A stretch of DNA of 64,000 nucleotides from Streptomyces sp. SAI-127 (GTDB taxonomy: Bacteria > Actinomycetota > Actinomycetes > Streptomycetales > Streptomycetaceae). The first letter of the stretch is position 1. Every line of letters begins with the position of its first letter. The stretch covers positions 3,472,001 to 3,536,000 of the forward strand of contig NZ_JARXYJ010000001.1 in assembly GCF_029894425.1 (NCBI RefSeq), read 5' to 3'. The position numbers and the translations under genes are program-made. Below are positions 8,390 to 17,750 of this stretch, piece by piece. The notes below the pieces were generated by a model. The model had not been told where the DNA came from. It searched no databases and saw only the letters and a program-made list of their open reading frames with translations.

Positions 8390-8773
8390 TCAGCTCTTCG
8401 TCGCCGCCGCGCTCGGCGCGCCGCTGGGCGCACCGCTCGGGGCCGCGCCGCCGCCGGGACCACCGCAGCCGCCCATGCCGCCGCCGGGGCCGCCCTGACC
8501 ACCCTGGCCGCCGCCTGGCCCGCCGCTCGGCATGCCGGAGGGGTTGCCGCTGGGCGCGCCCGACGGCTGTGCGGTGGCGTTGCCGGTGGGCGCGCCCGAG
8601 GGGGCACCGCTCGGCATGCCGGACGCGTTGCCGGTGGGCGCCTGACAGTTCTGCTGCCCGCCCGAGTTACCGCTGTTCGAGGTCGACGAAGAGTCGCCCG
8701 AGCCACAGGCCACCAGGGCGAGGGGCGAGAGCGCCAACAGGGCCACGGCGGGGAGAAGACGCACACGCTTCAT
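8390..8773 (-). CDS. low-complexity secreted lipoprotein
   Basis: A 127-residue lipoprotein. Residues 1-22 form a signal peptide with lipobox LVAC (Cys23 region), followed by a Ser/Asn/Gly linker. The rest is built from PSGAPSG/PTGNA-type repeats and a Gly-rich block with only two more cysteines. No fold or function is recognisable. It is expected to be tethered to the outer face of the membrane. GGAG lies nine bases before the ATG. The repeats make length variation between strains likely. Confidence 0.78.
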   Translation of the reverse strand: MKRVRLLPAVALLALSPLALVACGSGDSSSTSNSGNSGGQQNCQAPTGNASGMPSGAPSGAPTGNATAQPSGAPSGNPSGMPSGGPGGGQGGQGGPGGGMGGCGGPGGGAAPSGAPSGAPSAAATKS

Positions 8774-8887
8774 GAGAGACAGCTCCAGGGAGGATGAGGA
8801 AGTCCTGAGGCCCGGAACTCAACCAACGGCCCTTAGGCCTTTCTTGAGGCCGCGCTGTCCCCTGCCTGTGCGCAGGGCAAAGCGCGG

Positions 8888-9892
8888 CTAAAGCACCCCG
8901 CCCGACCTGGACTTCTCCCCCGGTCTTCGCCCTACTCGCTGGTACAAGCCCGTGACAGAGGCGGCCGCGCGGGCCACCTCCTCACGCACCTCGGGCGGCG
9001 AGAGCACCTCCACCCGGTCGGAGAACTGCAGGAGTTGACGGGCCTCGCCGACCTCACCGAGGGACAGCCGGGCCGTCACCCACGCGCTGTCGCCGCCGTC
9101 CTCGGGGAGTTCGGCGAGGTAGGGGGCCATCAGCCGCAGAAACAGGTCGAGTCGGTCGCGGCGGACCCGGACGGTGACGTCGATGCCGCTGGTTCGCTCC
9201 TCGACCTGGCGGCGCAACACCTCCCAGACGTCGGCGAGTTCGACACCTGGCCGGCGCTTCACGGGGTCGTCCAGAAGAGCCGCGGAGTGCACCCGGTCCG
9301 CCCGGAACAGCCGCGGCAGGCCCCGCCGGTCGGCGACCAGGTACCAGATACCCGCTTTGGCGACGAGGCCGTACGGGTCGACTGTGTACGTGCGGGTCTC
9401 CCGCTCGCCGCTGTGCCGGTAGCGCAGCCGCAGCCGCCGATCGGCGAAGACCGCGTCCTGCAGGGCCGCCAGGTCCACGGACCGCTGTGGTCCGCCCTTC
9501 CAGCGGGTGGCGTCGACCAGGATGCGGCGCGAGGTGGCCTCGGCGGCCGGGCGGTGCGGGGCGGGCAGCGCGGCCATCACCTTGCGCAGCGCCGAACCGA
9601 GGGCGGAGTCCAGACCGAGGGCCGCGTGGGCGCCCTGGGCGGCCAGGATGAACAGGGCGCGGGACTCGTCGGCCGTCAGGCCGGTGACGTCCGTACGGAA
9701 GCCGGCGAGGAGTTCGATGCCGCCGTGTCGTCCGCGCTCGGCGTAGACCGGGACACCTGAGGTGGAGAGGGCTTCGATGTCCCGGTAGATGGTGCGGACG
9801 GAGACCTCCAGCCGGGCGGCGAGTTCGGAGGCCGTCACGCGGCCGCGGGTCTGGAGCAGGAGCAGGATCGACAGGAGACGGTCGGACTTCAC
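8888..9892 (-). CDS. WYL domain-containing HTH transcriptional regulator
   Basis: A 334-residue DeoR-like regulator with a C-terminal WYL domain. The HTH lies in residues 1-55 (LEVSVRTIYRDIEALS). The WYL region is around residues 140-225, with YTVDPYGLVAKAGIWYLVA matching the family core. WYL domains bind small ligands or nucleic acid. The start GTG at 9892 gives the usual N-terminus VKSDRLLSILLLLQ; an ATG 48 bases further upstream would add a basic extension not typical of the family. It lies 78 bases downstream of the thioesterase gene on the same strand. Confidence 0.9.
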   Translation of the reverse strand: MKSDRLLSILLLLQTRGRVTASELAARLEVSVRTIYRDIEALSTSGVPVYAERGRHGGIELLAGFRTDVTGLTADESRALFILAAQGAHAALGLDSALGSALRKVMAALPAPHRPAAEATSRRILVDATRWKGGPQRSVDLAALQDAVFADRRLRLRYRHSGERETRTYTVDPYGLVAKAGIWYLVADRRGLPRLFRADRVHSAALLDDPVKRRPGVELADVWEVLRRQVEERTSGIDVTVRVRRDRLDLFLRLMAPYLAELPEDGGDSAWVTARLSLGEVGEARQLLQFSDRVEVLSPPEVREEVARAAASVTGLYQRVGRRPGEKSRSGGVL

Positions 9893-9970
9893 CGGGACAG
9901 GATCTCGCGAGACCGGTCGCGCCCCGCGGCGGAGCCGCATACCGAAGCAGTCCCGCGCCCCCTGGGTGGG

Positions 9971-10825
9971 TCAGGGCAACCTGACCCGGGCAAGTTGACG
10001 CGACTGCGCGACCAACCGGTCCGCGCTGTCCCAGACCTCCGCGTCCTCCTCCAGGAAGCCGCCGGCGAGGTTGCGGGTGGTGATGGAGACGCGCAGCGGG
10101 CCCGGTGCCGGGCGGCAGCGGATGTGGACGGTGAGCTCCACCGTGGGCACCCAGCCCTTGATGCCGATCTCGAAGGCGGTGGGCGGGAGCGCGTCCACCG
10201 CGAGGAGCAGCGAGAAGGGGTCGGCGTCGCGGCCGTCGGCGAGCCCGAACCAGGACCGCATCTCGCCCTTGCCGGACGGGGCGCCGAGGGCCCAGCCCAG
10301 GGTCGACGGGTCCAGCTTGAGCATCAGCCGGTCGGCGATGGCCGAACTGCCGTCGACAGGGGCCGGTCCGTCCTCGGGGCCGAAGCACTGGTCCATGGGC
10401 GGAAACGCGGGCGGCTTCGCCGTCGTACGGACGTCGTCGGGAAGGGAGCCGAGGTCGCCGTAGGAGGCGAGGACGCGGATGCGCTCGACCTCCTTGCCCT
10501 CCTCGTCGTACTGGAAGAGCGAGGCCTGGCCGGTGGAGAGGGTGCGGCCGGTGCGGACCACGTCCGTGCGGATCACCGCGGGTCCGGGCTGGGACGCGGT
10601 CAGGTAGTGCGCGGAGATCGTGAACGGGTCGGCGTGCGGCAGGGCGTCCGCGAGGGCGCGGCCCAGGACCGCCAGCAGGTAGCCGCCGTTGACGGCGCTG
10701 ATGATCGTCCAGCCGGCGGAGAGGTCGATGTCGTAGACGCCGGGTGCGCGGCGGGTGACCGCGGTGTCCCGGTCGAACTCGCTGTCGCCGATGGTGGCAC
10801 GCGTGACGGAGGCTGCTTCTGGCAT
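9971..10825 (-). CDS. TesB-like acyl-CoA thioesterase family protein
   Basis: A 284-residue cytosolic protein with two hotdog-like halves. The N-terminal half has the NGGYLLAVLGRAL helix near residue 45 typical of TesB-like thioesterases; the C-terminal half has EIGIKGWVPTVELTVH and ends with the conserved WDSADRLVAQSRQLARVR. It should hydrolyse acyl-CoA thioesters, chain length unknown. The ATG at 10825 is preferred over an upstream alternative because it begins directly at the domain. It is divergent from the esterase gene. Confidence 0.87.
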   Translation of the reverse strand: MPEAASVTRATIGDSEFDRDTAVTRRAPGVYDIDLSAGWTIISAVNGGYLLAVLGRALADALPHADPFTISAHYLTASQPGPAVIRTDVVRTGRTLSTGQASLFQYDEEGKEVERIRVLASYGDLGSLPDDVRTTAKPPAFPPMDQCFGPEDGPAPVDGSSAIADRLMLKLDPSTLGWALGAPSGKGEMRSWFGLADGRDADPFSLLLAVDALPPTAFEIGIKGWVPTVELTVHIRCRPAPGPLRVSITTRNLAGGFLEEDAEVWDSADRLVAQSRQLARVRLP

Positions 10826-10970
10826 GCCTGAACGGTACAACAACAAACTACTAAGCGGTAGCTTTTCTCGTGCGACCGACAGGCCGGTCCAGGTGAGACC
10901 CGGGCAATTCTTCGGTAAGTGTCCGTACTCGTCCGTAAACCCACGTCCCGGCATCCCCCTCTACAGGGAC

Positions 10971-12191
10971 ATGAGCCTCACCGGGACCGCGTTCCTCTAC
11001 ACGCTGATCGTGCTGTCCGTCGTCGCCCTCGTGCTGCCGCTCGCCCTGTGGTCGCGGCTGCGGGGCCCCCGGATGGCACGCGCCGCCGCCCGCGTACTGA
11101 TGGTGCTGTTCGCCCAGGGCACGGCCGTCGGCCTCGTCTTCGCGGTGGTCAACAACCAGAACAACCTGTACGACAACTGGGCCGACCTGCTCGGCACCGG
11201 CAACCACGTCCAGCAGGCCGCGAATCTCGGCGCCGACGGCACCGGCGGCATCTCGCTGAAACGGCTGCCCAGAGTGAAGCAGCACTTCACGAAGGCCACC
11301 GGACCCGGCATGAACGGCGTACGGGTGACCCAGCTCAAGGGCCGGGTCTCGGGCGTGAACGCCGAGGTCTACGTCTGGCTGCCGCCGCAGTACGGCTCAC
11401 CCGCCTACCGGCACCACAAATTCCCCGTGGTGGAGCTGCTGTCGGGCTATCCGGGCTCGGCGAGGGCCTGGTTCGGGTCACTGCACGCGGTGAACCAGCT
11501 GCGGCCGCTGATGCGGGAGGGCCGGGTGGCGCCCTTCATCCTGGTCGCCCCGCGCATGAATCTGCTGGCCGGGGTGGACACCGGCTGCGCCAACATCACG
11601 GGCACGGTCAACGCCGACACCTGGCTCAGCGTCGACGTGCCGAAGATGGTCACCGACAACCTCCGCGCCCAGGCCGGTCCCGCGGGCTGGGCGGTGGCCG
11701 GGTACTCGGCGGGCGGGCACTGCGCGACGAAGCTCGCCGTCGCCCACCCCGACCGCTACCGGGCCGCGGTCAGCATGTCGGGCTACAACGACCCGATCGG
11801 CGAACGCAACTCGCTGGCCGCCGAGACTCCCGCCCTGCGCCGCGCCAACAACCCCTACCTGCTGCTGCGCGAGGCCCGCACGCCACCCGCGATCGCGCTC
11901 TACCAGTCCGGCCAGCCGGGCGACGGCTACGAGGCCGCCACCGGTCTCGAACAGATCGCGAAGGCGCCGACCACCGTGCACGTCGTCTACATCCCGAAGA
12001 GCGCGGGCGGCCACAACATGGCGTTGTGGCGGCCGCAGGTGGTCCCGGCGTTCCAGTGGCTGACCGAGGAGATGGGGCTGCTGCACGGCCGGGCGGGCAC
12101 TACTCCTCACGCACGGTCGAGCGCCGGTTCCACGCCCGCGGTGCTCGCCAGTGAAACCGCATCGCAAGCAGGCGCAGTACGAAAGCGGTGA
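10971..12191 (+). CDS. membrane-anchored antigen 85-like esterase
   Basis: A 406-residue protein with two or three N-terminal membrane helices (about residues 8-30 and 40-60) followed by an extracytoplasmic alpha/beta esterase domain. The nucleophile motif is GYSAGGH, the general mode that of the esterase D / antigen 85 group; a final His is in GGHNMALW. Its substrate is unknown; relatives act on acyl groups of envelope lipids or sugars. The ATG at 10971 was chosen because it begins the first membrane helix. Its last 92 bases overlap the 3' end of the convergent TRIC gene. Confidence 0.86.
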   Translation: MSLTGTAFLYTLIVLSVVALVLPLALWSRLRGPRMARAAARVLMVLFAQGTAVGLVFAVVNNQNNLYDNWADLLGTGNHVQQAANLGADGTGGISLKRLPRVKQHFTKATGPGMNGVRVTQLKGRVSGVNAEVYVWLPPQYGSPAYRHHKFPVVELLSGYPGSARAWFGSLHAVNQLRPLMREGRVAPFILVAPRMNLLAGVDTGCANITGTVNADTWLSVDVPKMVTDNLRAQAGPAGWAVAGYSAGGHCATKLAVAHPDRYRAAVSMSGYNDPIGERNSLAAETPALRRANNPYLLLREARTPPAIALYQSGQPGDGYEAATGLEQIAKAPTTVHVVYIPKSAGGHNMALWRPQVVPAFQWLTEEMGLLHGRAGTTPHARSSAGSTPAVLASETASQAGAVRKR

Positions 12192-12756
12192 GGGCCGCGA
12201 GCCCGCTGGTGAACGGAGAGAGGGCGTCGTGACGGATGCACAGGGCGACCATGGTGGCGCCGACGATCGCCGGGACCGCGTACAGGTCGCGGTCCCACCG
12301 CAGCAGCGAGGGCACCTCGTTGGCCAGCACGTCCCGCAGGACACCGCCGCCGACGGCGGTGGCGAGACCGAGGGTGACGGACTGGGTGAGGCCGAGCCCG
12401 TACTCGTACGCCTTCGTCGTCCCGGCGACGCAGAACAGTCCGAGGCCGGCCGCGTCGAAGACGTTGACACCGGCCTGGATGCGCTCCACGTGCGGGTGCA
12501 GGAAGAAGACCAGCAGGGCGGCGAGCAGCGGGGTGATGAAGTAACCCAGGTCCGTGAAGGCGGCGGGCGGTACGGCACCGATGATCAGGTCCCTGAACAG
12601 CCCTCCGCCCAGCGCGGTGACCTCGGCGAGTACGGCGATGCCGAAGACGTCGAAGTTCTTGCGGACGGCCAGCAGCGCGCCGGAGATGGCGAACACGAAG
12701 ATGCCGACGAGGTCGAGCGTGTGCTGGACGGAGGGGCTGAACAGTTGCTGGAGCAC
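12100..12756 (-). CDS. TRIC cation channel family (YadS/UPF0126) membrane protein
   Basis: A 218-residue integral membrane protein with about seven helices in the twofold-repeated TRIC pattern: GIFVFAISGALLAVRK near residue 15 and FCVAGTTKAYEYGL near residue 105, each followed by GGGLFRD or GGGVLRD. Prokaryotic TRIC proteins are potassium-permeable channels. The GTG at 12756 begins VLQQLFSPSVQHT. It ends inside the esterase gene, so the two transcripts are complementary over 92 bases. It follows the M1 peptidase gene on the other side by 23 bases but in the same direction, with the peptidase downstream reading ended first. Confidence 0.9.
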   Translation of the reverse strand: MLQQLFSPSVQHTLDLVGIFVFAISGALLAVRKNFDVFGIAVLAEVTALGGGLFRDLIIGAVPPAAFTDLGYFITPLLAALLVFFLHPHVERIQAGVNVFDAAGLGLFCVAGTTKAYEYGLGLTQSVTLGLATAVGGGVLRDVLANEVPSLLRWDRDLYAVPAIVGATMVALCIRHDALSPFTSGLAALTAFVLRLLAMRFHWRAPRAWNRRSTVREE

Positions 12757-12779
12757 ACCGCATTGTCGCGCAGGGGCTT

Positions 12780-14171
12780 TTACAGGGCCGGTTTGCCCGT
12801 CGTGAAGAGCCAGGTGCGGAACAGGTCGTCCAGCTGTTGTCCGCTCACCTTCTCCGCGAGCCGGATGAAGTCGGCGGTGTCGGCGTTGCCGTAGCGGTGG
12901 AGCTCGGTCCAGGCCGGCAGCAGCCTGAAGAACGCCTTGTCGCCGATCCGTTCGCGCAGCACCTGGAGCGTCATCGCGCCGCGCTGGTAGACCGCGGACG
13001 CGAACATCGTGTCGCGCTGCGGGTCGCCGACGGTGATCTGCCAGAACGGGTTGTCGGCGGGGCGGGCGGCGTAGCCGGCGAGGAAGGAGTCGTGGGCGCT
13101 GCGGGTGCCCTTGTGCTCGGCCCACAGCCACTGGGCGTAGGTGGCGAAGCCCTCGTTGAGCCAGATGTCCTTCCAGTGCGCGACGGAGACCGAGTCGCCG
13201 AACCACTGGTGGGCGAGCTCGTGCACGATCGTGGTCTCGTTGCGCACCGCCGAGTACACCGGCTTCGACTGCACCTCCAGCGAGAACCCCGCCTGCGGCA
13301 TGTCGTCGACGATCGCGCCGGTCTCCTCGAAGGGGTACGGCCCGAAGACCTGCGACCAGTAGTCGGTGGCCTCGGCGGTCACGCCGTACACGTCGACGTT
13401 GTTGCTGTTCTCCAGCACCGGGTCGATGGCGGTGTAGATGGGGATGCCGCCGGGGGTCGTCCCGGTGCGGACGTCGAACTTCCCGATGGTGGCGGTCGCG
13501 AGGTAGGTCGCCATCGGCTTCTTCTCGCGCCAGTGGGTGTACGTCGAGCCGCCCTTGTCGTACGTCGACACGAGCCGGCCGTTGGAGACCGCGGTCAGGC
13601 CCTTGGGGGTTCTGATGCGGATGTCGTAGGTGGCCTTGTCGGAGGGGTGGTCGCTGGACGGGAACCAGGTGGAGGCGGCGTTGGGTTCACAGGCGACGAA
13701 GACGCCGTCGGGGGTCTTCATCCAGCCGTAGTCGGAGCCGAAGACGATGGGGCCGCTGAGCGGTTCGGGGACGCCGCCGTAGGTGACGGCGACCGTGAAG
13801 TCGTGGCCCTTGCGCAGGGATTGGCGCGGGGTGATGCGGATCTCGTCGCCGTCACGGGTGAACTGGGCGCGTCTGCCGTTCACTTCGACTCTCGTGACCT
13901 CGAGTTTCTGGAGGTCCAGGTCGAAGGACGAGAGGTTCCGGGTGGCGCGGGCCGTGAGTGTCGTACGGCCGTCCAGACGGTCGGTGTCCGGGTTGTACGC
14001 CACGTCGAGGGTGTAGTGGCGGGCGTCGAAGCCGCCGTTGCCGAGGAGCGGGAAGTAGGGGTCGCCCACGCCGGGGGCGCCGGGGGCGGGGCCTGGGGAG
14101 GCCGCGATGACAAAGAAGGAAGCCGCCGCGGTCGCGACGGCTCCTAAGCGTGCCGAACGGGAGAGTCCCAT
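12780..14171 (-). CDS. secreted M1 family zinc aminopeptidase, TTA codon at position 9
   Basis: A 463-residue secreted metallopeptidase. Residues 1-35 form a signal peptide (MGLSRSARLG, then an Ala-rich core). The M1 N-terminal domain is followed by the zinc site HELAHQW with the third ligand in NEGFATYAQ, 18 residues on. It should release N-terminal residues from peptides outside the cell. AAAGGGA precedes the ATG at 14171. Leu9 is encoded by TTA (14145-14147), so translation should need the bldA tRNA. It lies directly before the peptide-importer operon on the same strand, suggesting use of extracellular peptides. Confidence 0.93.
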   Translation of the reverse strand: MGLSRSARLGAVATAAASFFVIAASPGPAPGAPGVGDPYFPLLGNGGFDARHYTLDVAYNPDTDRLDGRTTLTARATRNLSSFDLDLQKLEVTRVEVNGRRAQFTRDGDEIRITPRQSLRKGHDFTVAVTYGGVPEPLSGPIVFGSDYGWMKTPDGVFVACEPNAASTWFPSSDHPSDKATYDIRIRTPKGLTAVSNGRLVSTYDKGGSTYTHWREKKPMATYLATATIGKFDVRTGTTPGGIPIYTAIDPVLENSNNVDVYGVTAEATDYWSQVFGPYPFEETGAIVDDMPQAGFSLEVQSKPVYSAVRNETTIVHELAHQWFGDSVSVAHWKDIWLNEGFATYAQWLWAEHKGTRSAHDSFLAGYAARPADNPFWQITVGDPQRDTMFASAVYQRGAMTLQVLRERIGDKAFFRLLPAWTELHRYGNADTADFIRLAEKVSGQQLDDLFRTWLFTTGKPAL

Positions 14172-14269
14172 GGTGTCGTCCCTTTCGAGCGTGCGCCGAT
14201 AAGTCGGACACGGACGACTCTTCACTCTCCCGTTCGGGCATGTGCATGACTTTGCCAACTCGTCATGCG

Positions 14270-15585
<1,316 letters not shown>

Positions 15586-15589
<4 letters not shown>

Positions 15590-16677
15590 AGCTTCGGCGC
15601 AATCTCTTCGGTCCAGATCCGCGTGCGGTCCTCCGGCGAGAGGTGGCACGCGGAGAAGTGCCCGCCGCCGACCTGCTGGAGCTCCGGGCGCACGGTACGG
15701 GTGACATCGCCCTTGGGGATGTCCGCGTACGGGCAGCGGGGGTGGAAGGCGCAGCCCGAGGGGACGTTGATGAGGCTCGGCGGCTGACCCTTGACGGGGA
15801 TGAGCCGCTCGGAGGTCTCCCGGTCGATACGCGGCATCGAGCCGAGCAGACCCCAGGTGTACGGGTGCTGCGGCCGCTCGAAGACGTCGTCGACACTGCC
15901 CCGCTCCACGCACCGGCCGCCGTACATCACCAGTACGTCGTCGGCGATCTCGGCGACCACACCCAGGTCGTGGGTGATGAGGACGACCGCGGAGCCGAAC
16001 TCCTTCTGCAGATCCCGGATGAGGTCGAGGATCTGCGCCTGGACGGTGACGTCGAGGGCGGTCGTCGGCTCGTCCGCGATGAGCAGTTCGGGGTTGTTGA
16101 CAAGCGCCATGGCGATCATCGCGCGCTGGCGCATACCGCCGGAGAACTCGTGCGGGTAACCGTCGACGCGCTTGTCCGGCTCGGGGATGCCGACCCGGTC
16201 GAGCATCTCGATCGCCCGCTTGCGAGCGATCTTCTTGCTGACGTCGTTGTGGACGCGGTACGCCTCCACGATCTGGCTGCCGATCGTGTAGTACGGGTGC
16301 ATCGCGGACAGCGGGTCCTGGAAGATCATCGCCATCTCGCGGCCGCGCAGCCGACGCACCTCGTCGGGGTCGGCGGAGACCAGTTCCTTGCCGTCCAGCC
16401 AGATCTCGCCGGACATCTGGACGTTCTTGCCGCGCGCCCCGAGCCGGTGCAGGCCCATGATCGCCAGCGAGGTGACGGACTTGCCGGAGCCCGACTCGCC
16501 GACTATGCAGAGGGTCTTGCCCTTCTCCACCTGGAAGCTGAGCCCGTCGACGGACTTGACCAGGCCGTCGTCGGTCGGGAAGTGCACCTTGAGGTCGCGG
16601 ACCGCGAGGAAGGCGTCGGGAGCGTTCCCGGGAGCCGGCTCGCCCAGGGCGGCACCGGTCTTGGAGAGTTCGGTCAC
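15586..16677 (-). CDS. peptide ABC transporter ATP-binding protein (DppD/OppD type)
   Basis: A 363-residue ATPase, partner of the preceding subunit. Walker A is GESGSGKSV near residue 63, signature [15 protein letters not shown], Walker [13 protein letters not shown], and the C-terminal motif is [12 protein letters not shown]. Length is normal for the family. Start GTG at 16677 overlaps the permease stop by four bases, indicating translational coupling. Together the two ATPases should energise import of peptides by the permeases encoded alongside. Confidence 0.94.
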
Positions 16678-17681
16678 GAGAGCCTCACCCGCGGGTCGGC
16701 GGCGGCGTACAACAGGTCCACCAGGAGATTTGCGATCACGACGAAGAAGGCGGCGAGCAGGGTGACGCCGAGGATCGGGGGCAGGTCGTTGTCGGTGATG
16801 CCCTGCACCGCGTACTGGCCGATGCCGGGCAGCGAGAACACCGTCTCGGTGATCACGGCGCCGCCGAGCAGCAGGCCCAGGTCCATGCCGAAGACGGTGA
16901 TGATCGGGGTCAGCGCGGCCCGCAGCCCGTGCCGGGCCACCACATTGCGCTCCCGCAGGCCCTTGGCGCGGGCCGTGCGGATGAAGTCCTCGTTCATCGT
17001 CTCCAGCATGCCCGAACGGGTCAGCCGCGCGTAGATGGCGGAGTACAGCAGCGCCAGCGAGCACCAGGCCGGGAAGAGTGTGTTGGCCCACTGGGCCGGA
17101 TTCTCGGTGAACGGTACGTAGGTTCGCCCGAAGATCGGCCACTGGTAGGTGAAGAGCAGCAGCGCCAGGTTGCCCGTGAAGAACATGGGCAGCGAGACAC
17201 CGGCGAGCGCGACGCCCATGAAGGCGCGGTCGAAGAAGCTACGGGGCTTGAGCGCGGAGATCACGCCGATCACCACGCCGGACACCAGCCACATCACGGC
17301 GGCACCGGCGGCCAGCGAGACGGTCACCGGAAGGCGCGAGGTGAGCTGCGGCCAGACCTCGACGTGGTTCTTGAAGGAGTAGCCGAAGCAGGGCGCGTCG
17401 CAGTGAGCGGTGGTGGGGCCCAGGTTGTAGGTGGCGCCGGACACGATCCCCTTGATGAAGTGCCAGTACTGGAGATACAGGGGGTCGTCCAGACCGAGGT
17501 TCTGCTTGACGGCGAGGATGTCGGCCTTCGTCGGGCTCTTTCCGATGTACTGCTGCGCGAGCTGGTCGGCGGTCTGGCCGGCCATCCGCGGCAGCAGGAA
17601 GAAGATCGCGAAGGTGACCGCGGTGACGACCAGCAGCAGGATCACTGCCGCGAACGTCCGACGGAGGATGTACGAGATCAC
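16674..17681 (-). CDS. peptide ABC transporter permease (DppB type)
   Basis: A 335-residue inner-membrane permease with about six helices. The N-terminus [20 protein letters not shown] is characteristic of DppB-like subunits, and the cytoplasmic EAA loop is in [16 protein letters not shown]. It forms the channel with the DppC-type permease encoded at the front of the operon. It follows the binding-protein gene by 69 bases that contain a long stem-loop. Confidence 0.94.
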   Translation of the reverse strand: MISYILRRTFAAVILLLVVTAVTFAIFFLLPRMAGQTADQLAQQYIGKSPTKADILAVKQNLGLDDPLYLQYWHFIKGIVSGATYNLGPTTAHCDAPCFGYSFKNHVEVWPQLTSRLPVTVSLAAGAAVMWLVSGVVIGVISALKPRSFFDRAFMGVALAGVSLPMFFTGNLALLLFTYQWPIFGRTYVPFTENPAQWANTLFPAWCSLALLYSAIYARLTRSGMLETMNEDFIRTARAKGLRERNVVARHGLRAALTPIITVFGMDLGLLLGGAVITETVFSLPGIGQYAVQGITDNDLPPILGVTLLAAFFVVIANLLVDLLYAAADPRVRLS

Positions 17682-17693
17682 GGGGACCGGCGC

Positions 17694-17727
17694 TGGTGCC
17701 CGCGGGCCGCGAGGCCCACGGGCACCA
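17694..17727 (-). terminator. intercistronic stem-loop between binding protein and permease
   Basis: A 15-pair stem with a single internal mismatch closes a GCGA (GNRA) tetraloop between the binding-protein and permease genes. No T run follows. In importer operons such structures commonly stabilise the upstream mRNA and reduce downstream expression, so that more binding protein than permease is made. It is interpreted as that rather than as a full terminator. Confidence 0.65.
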
Positions 17728-17750
17728 ATGCCTTCACCTGCCTTCCGGGG

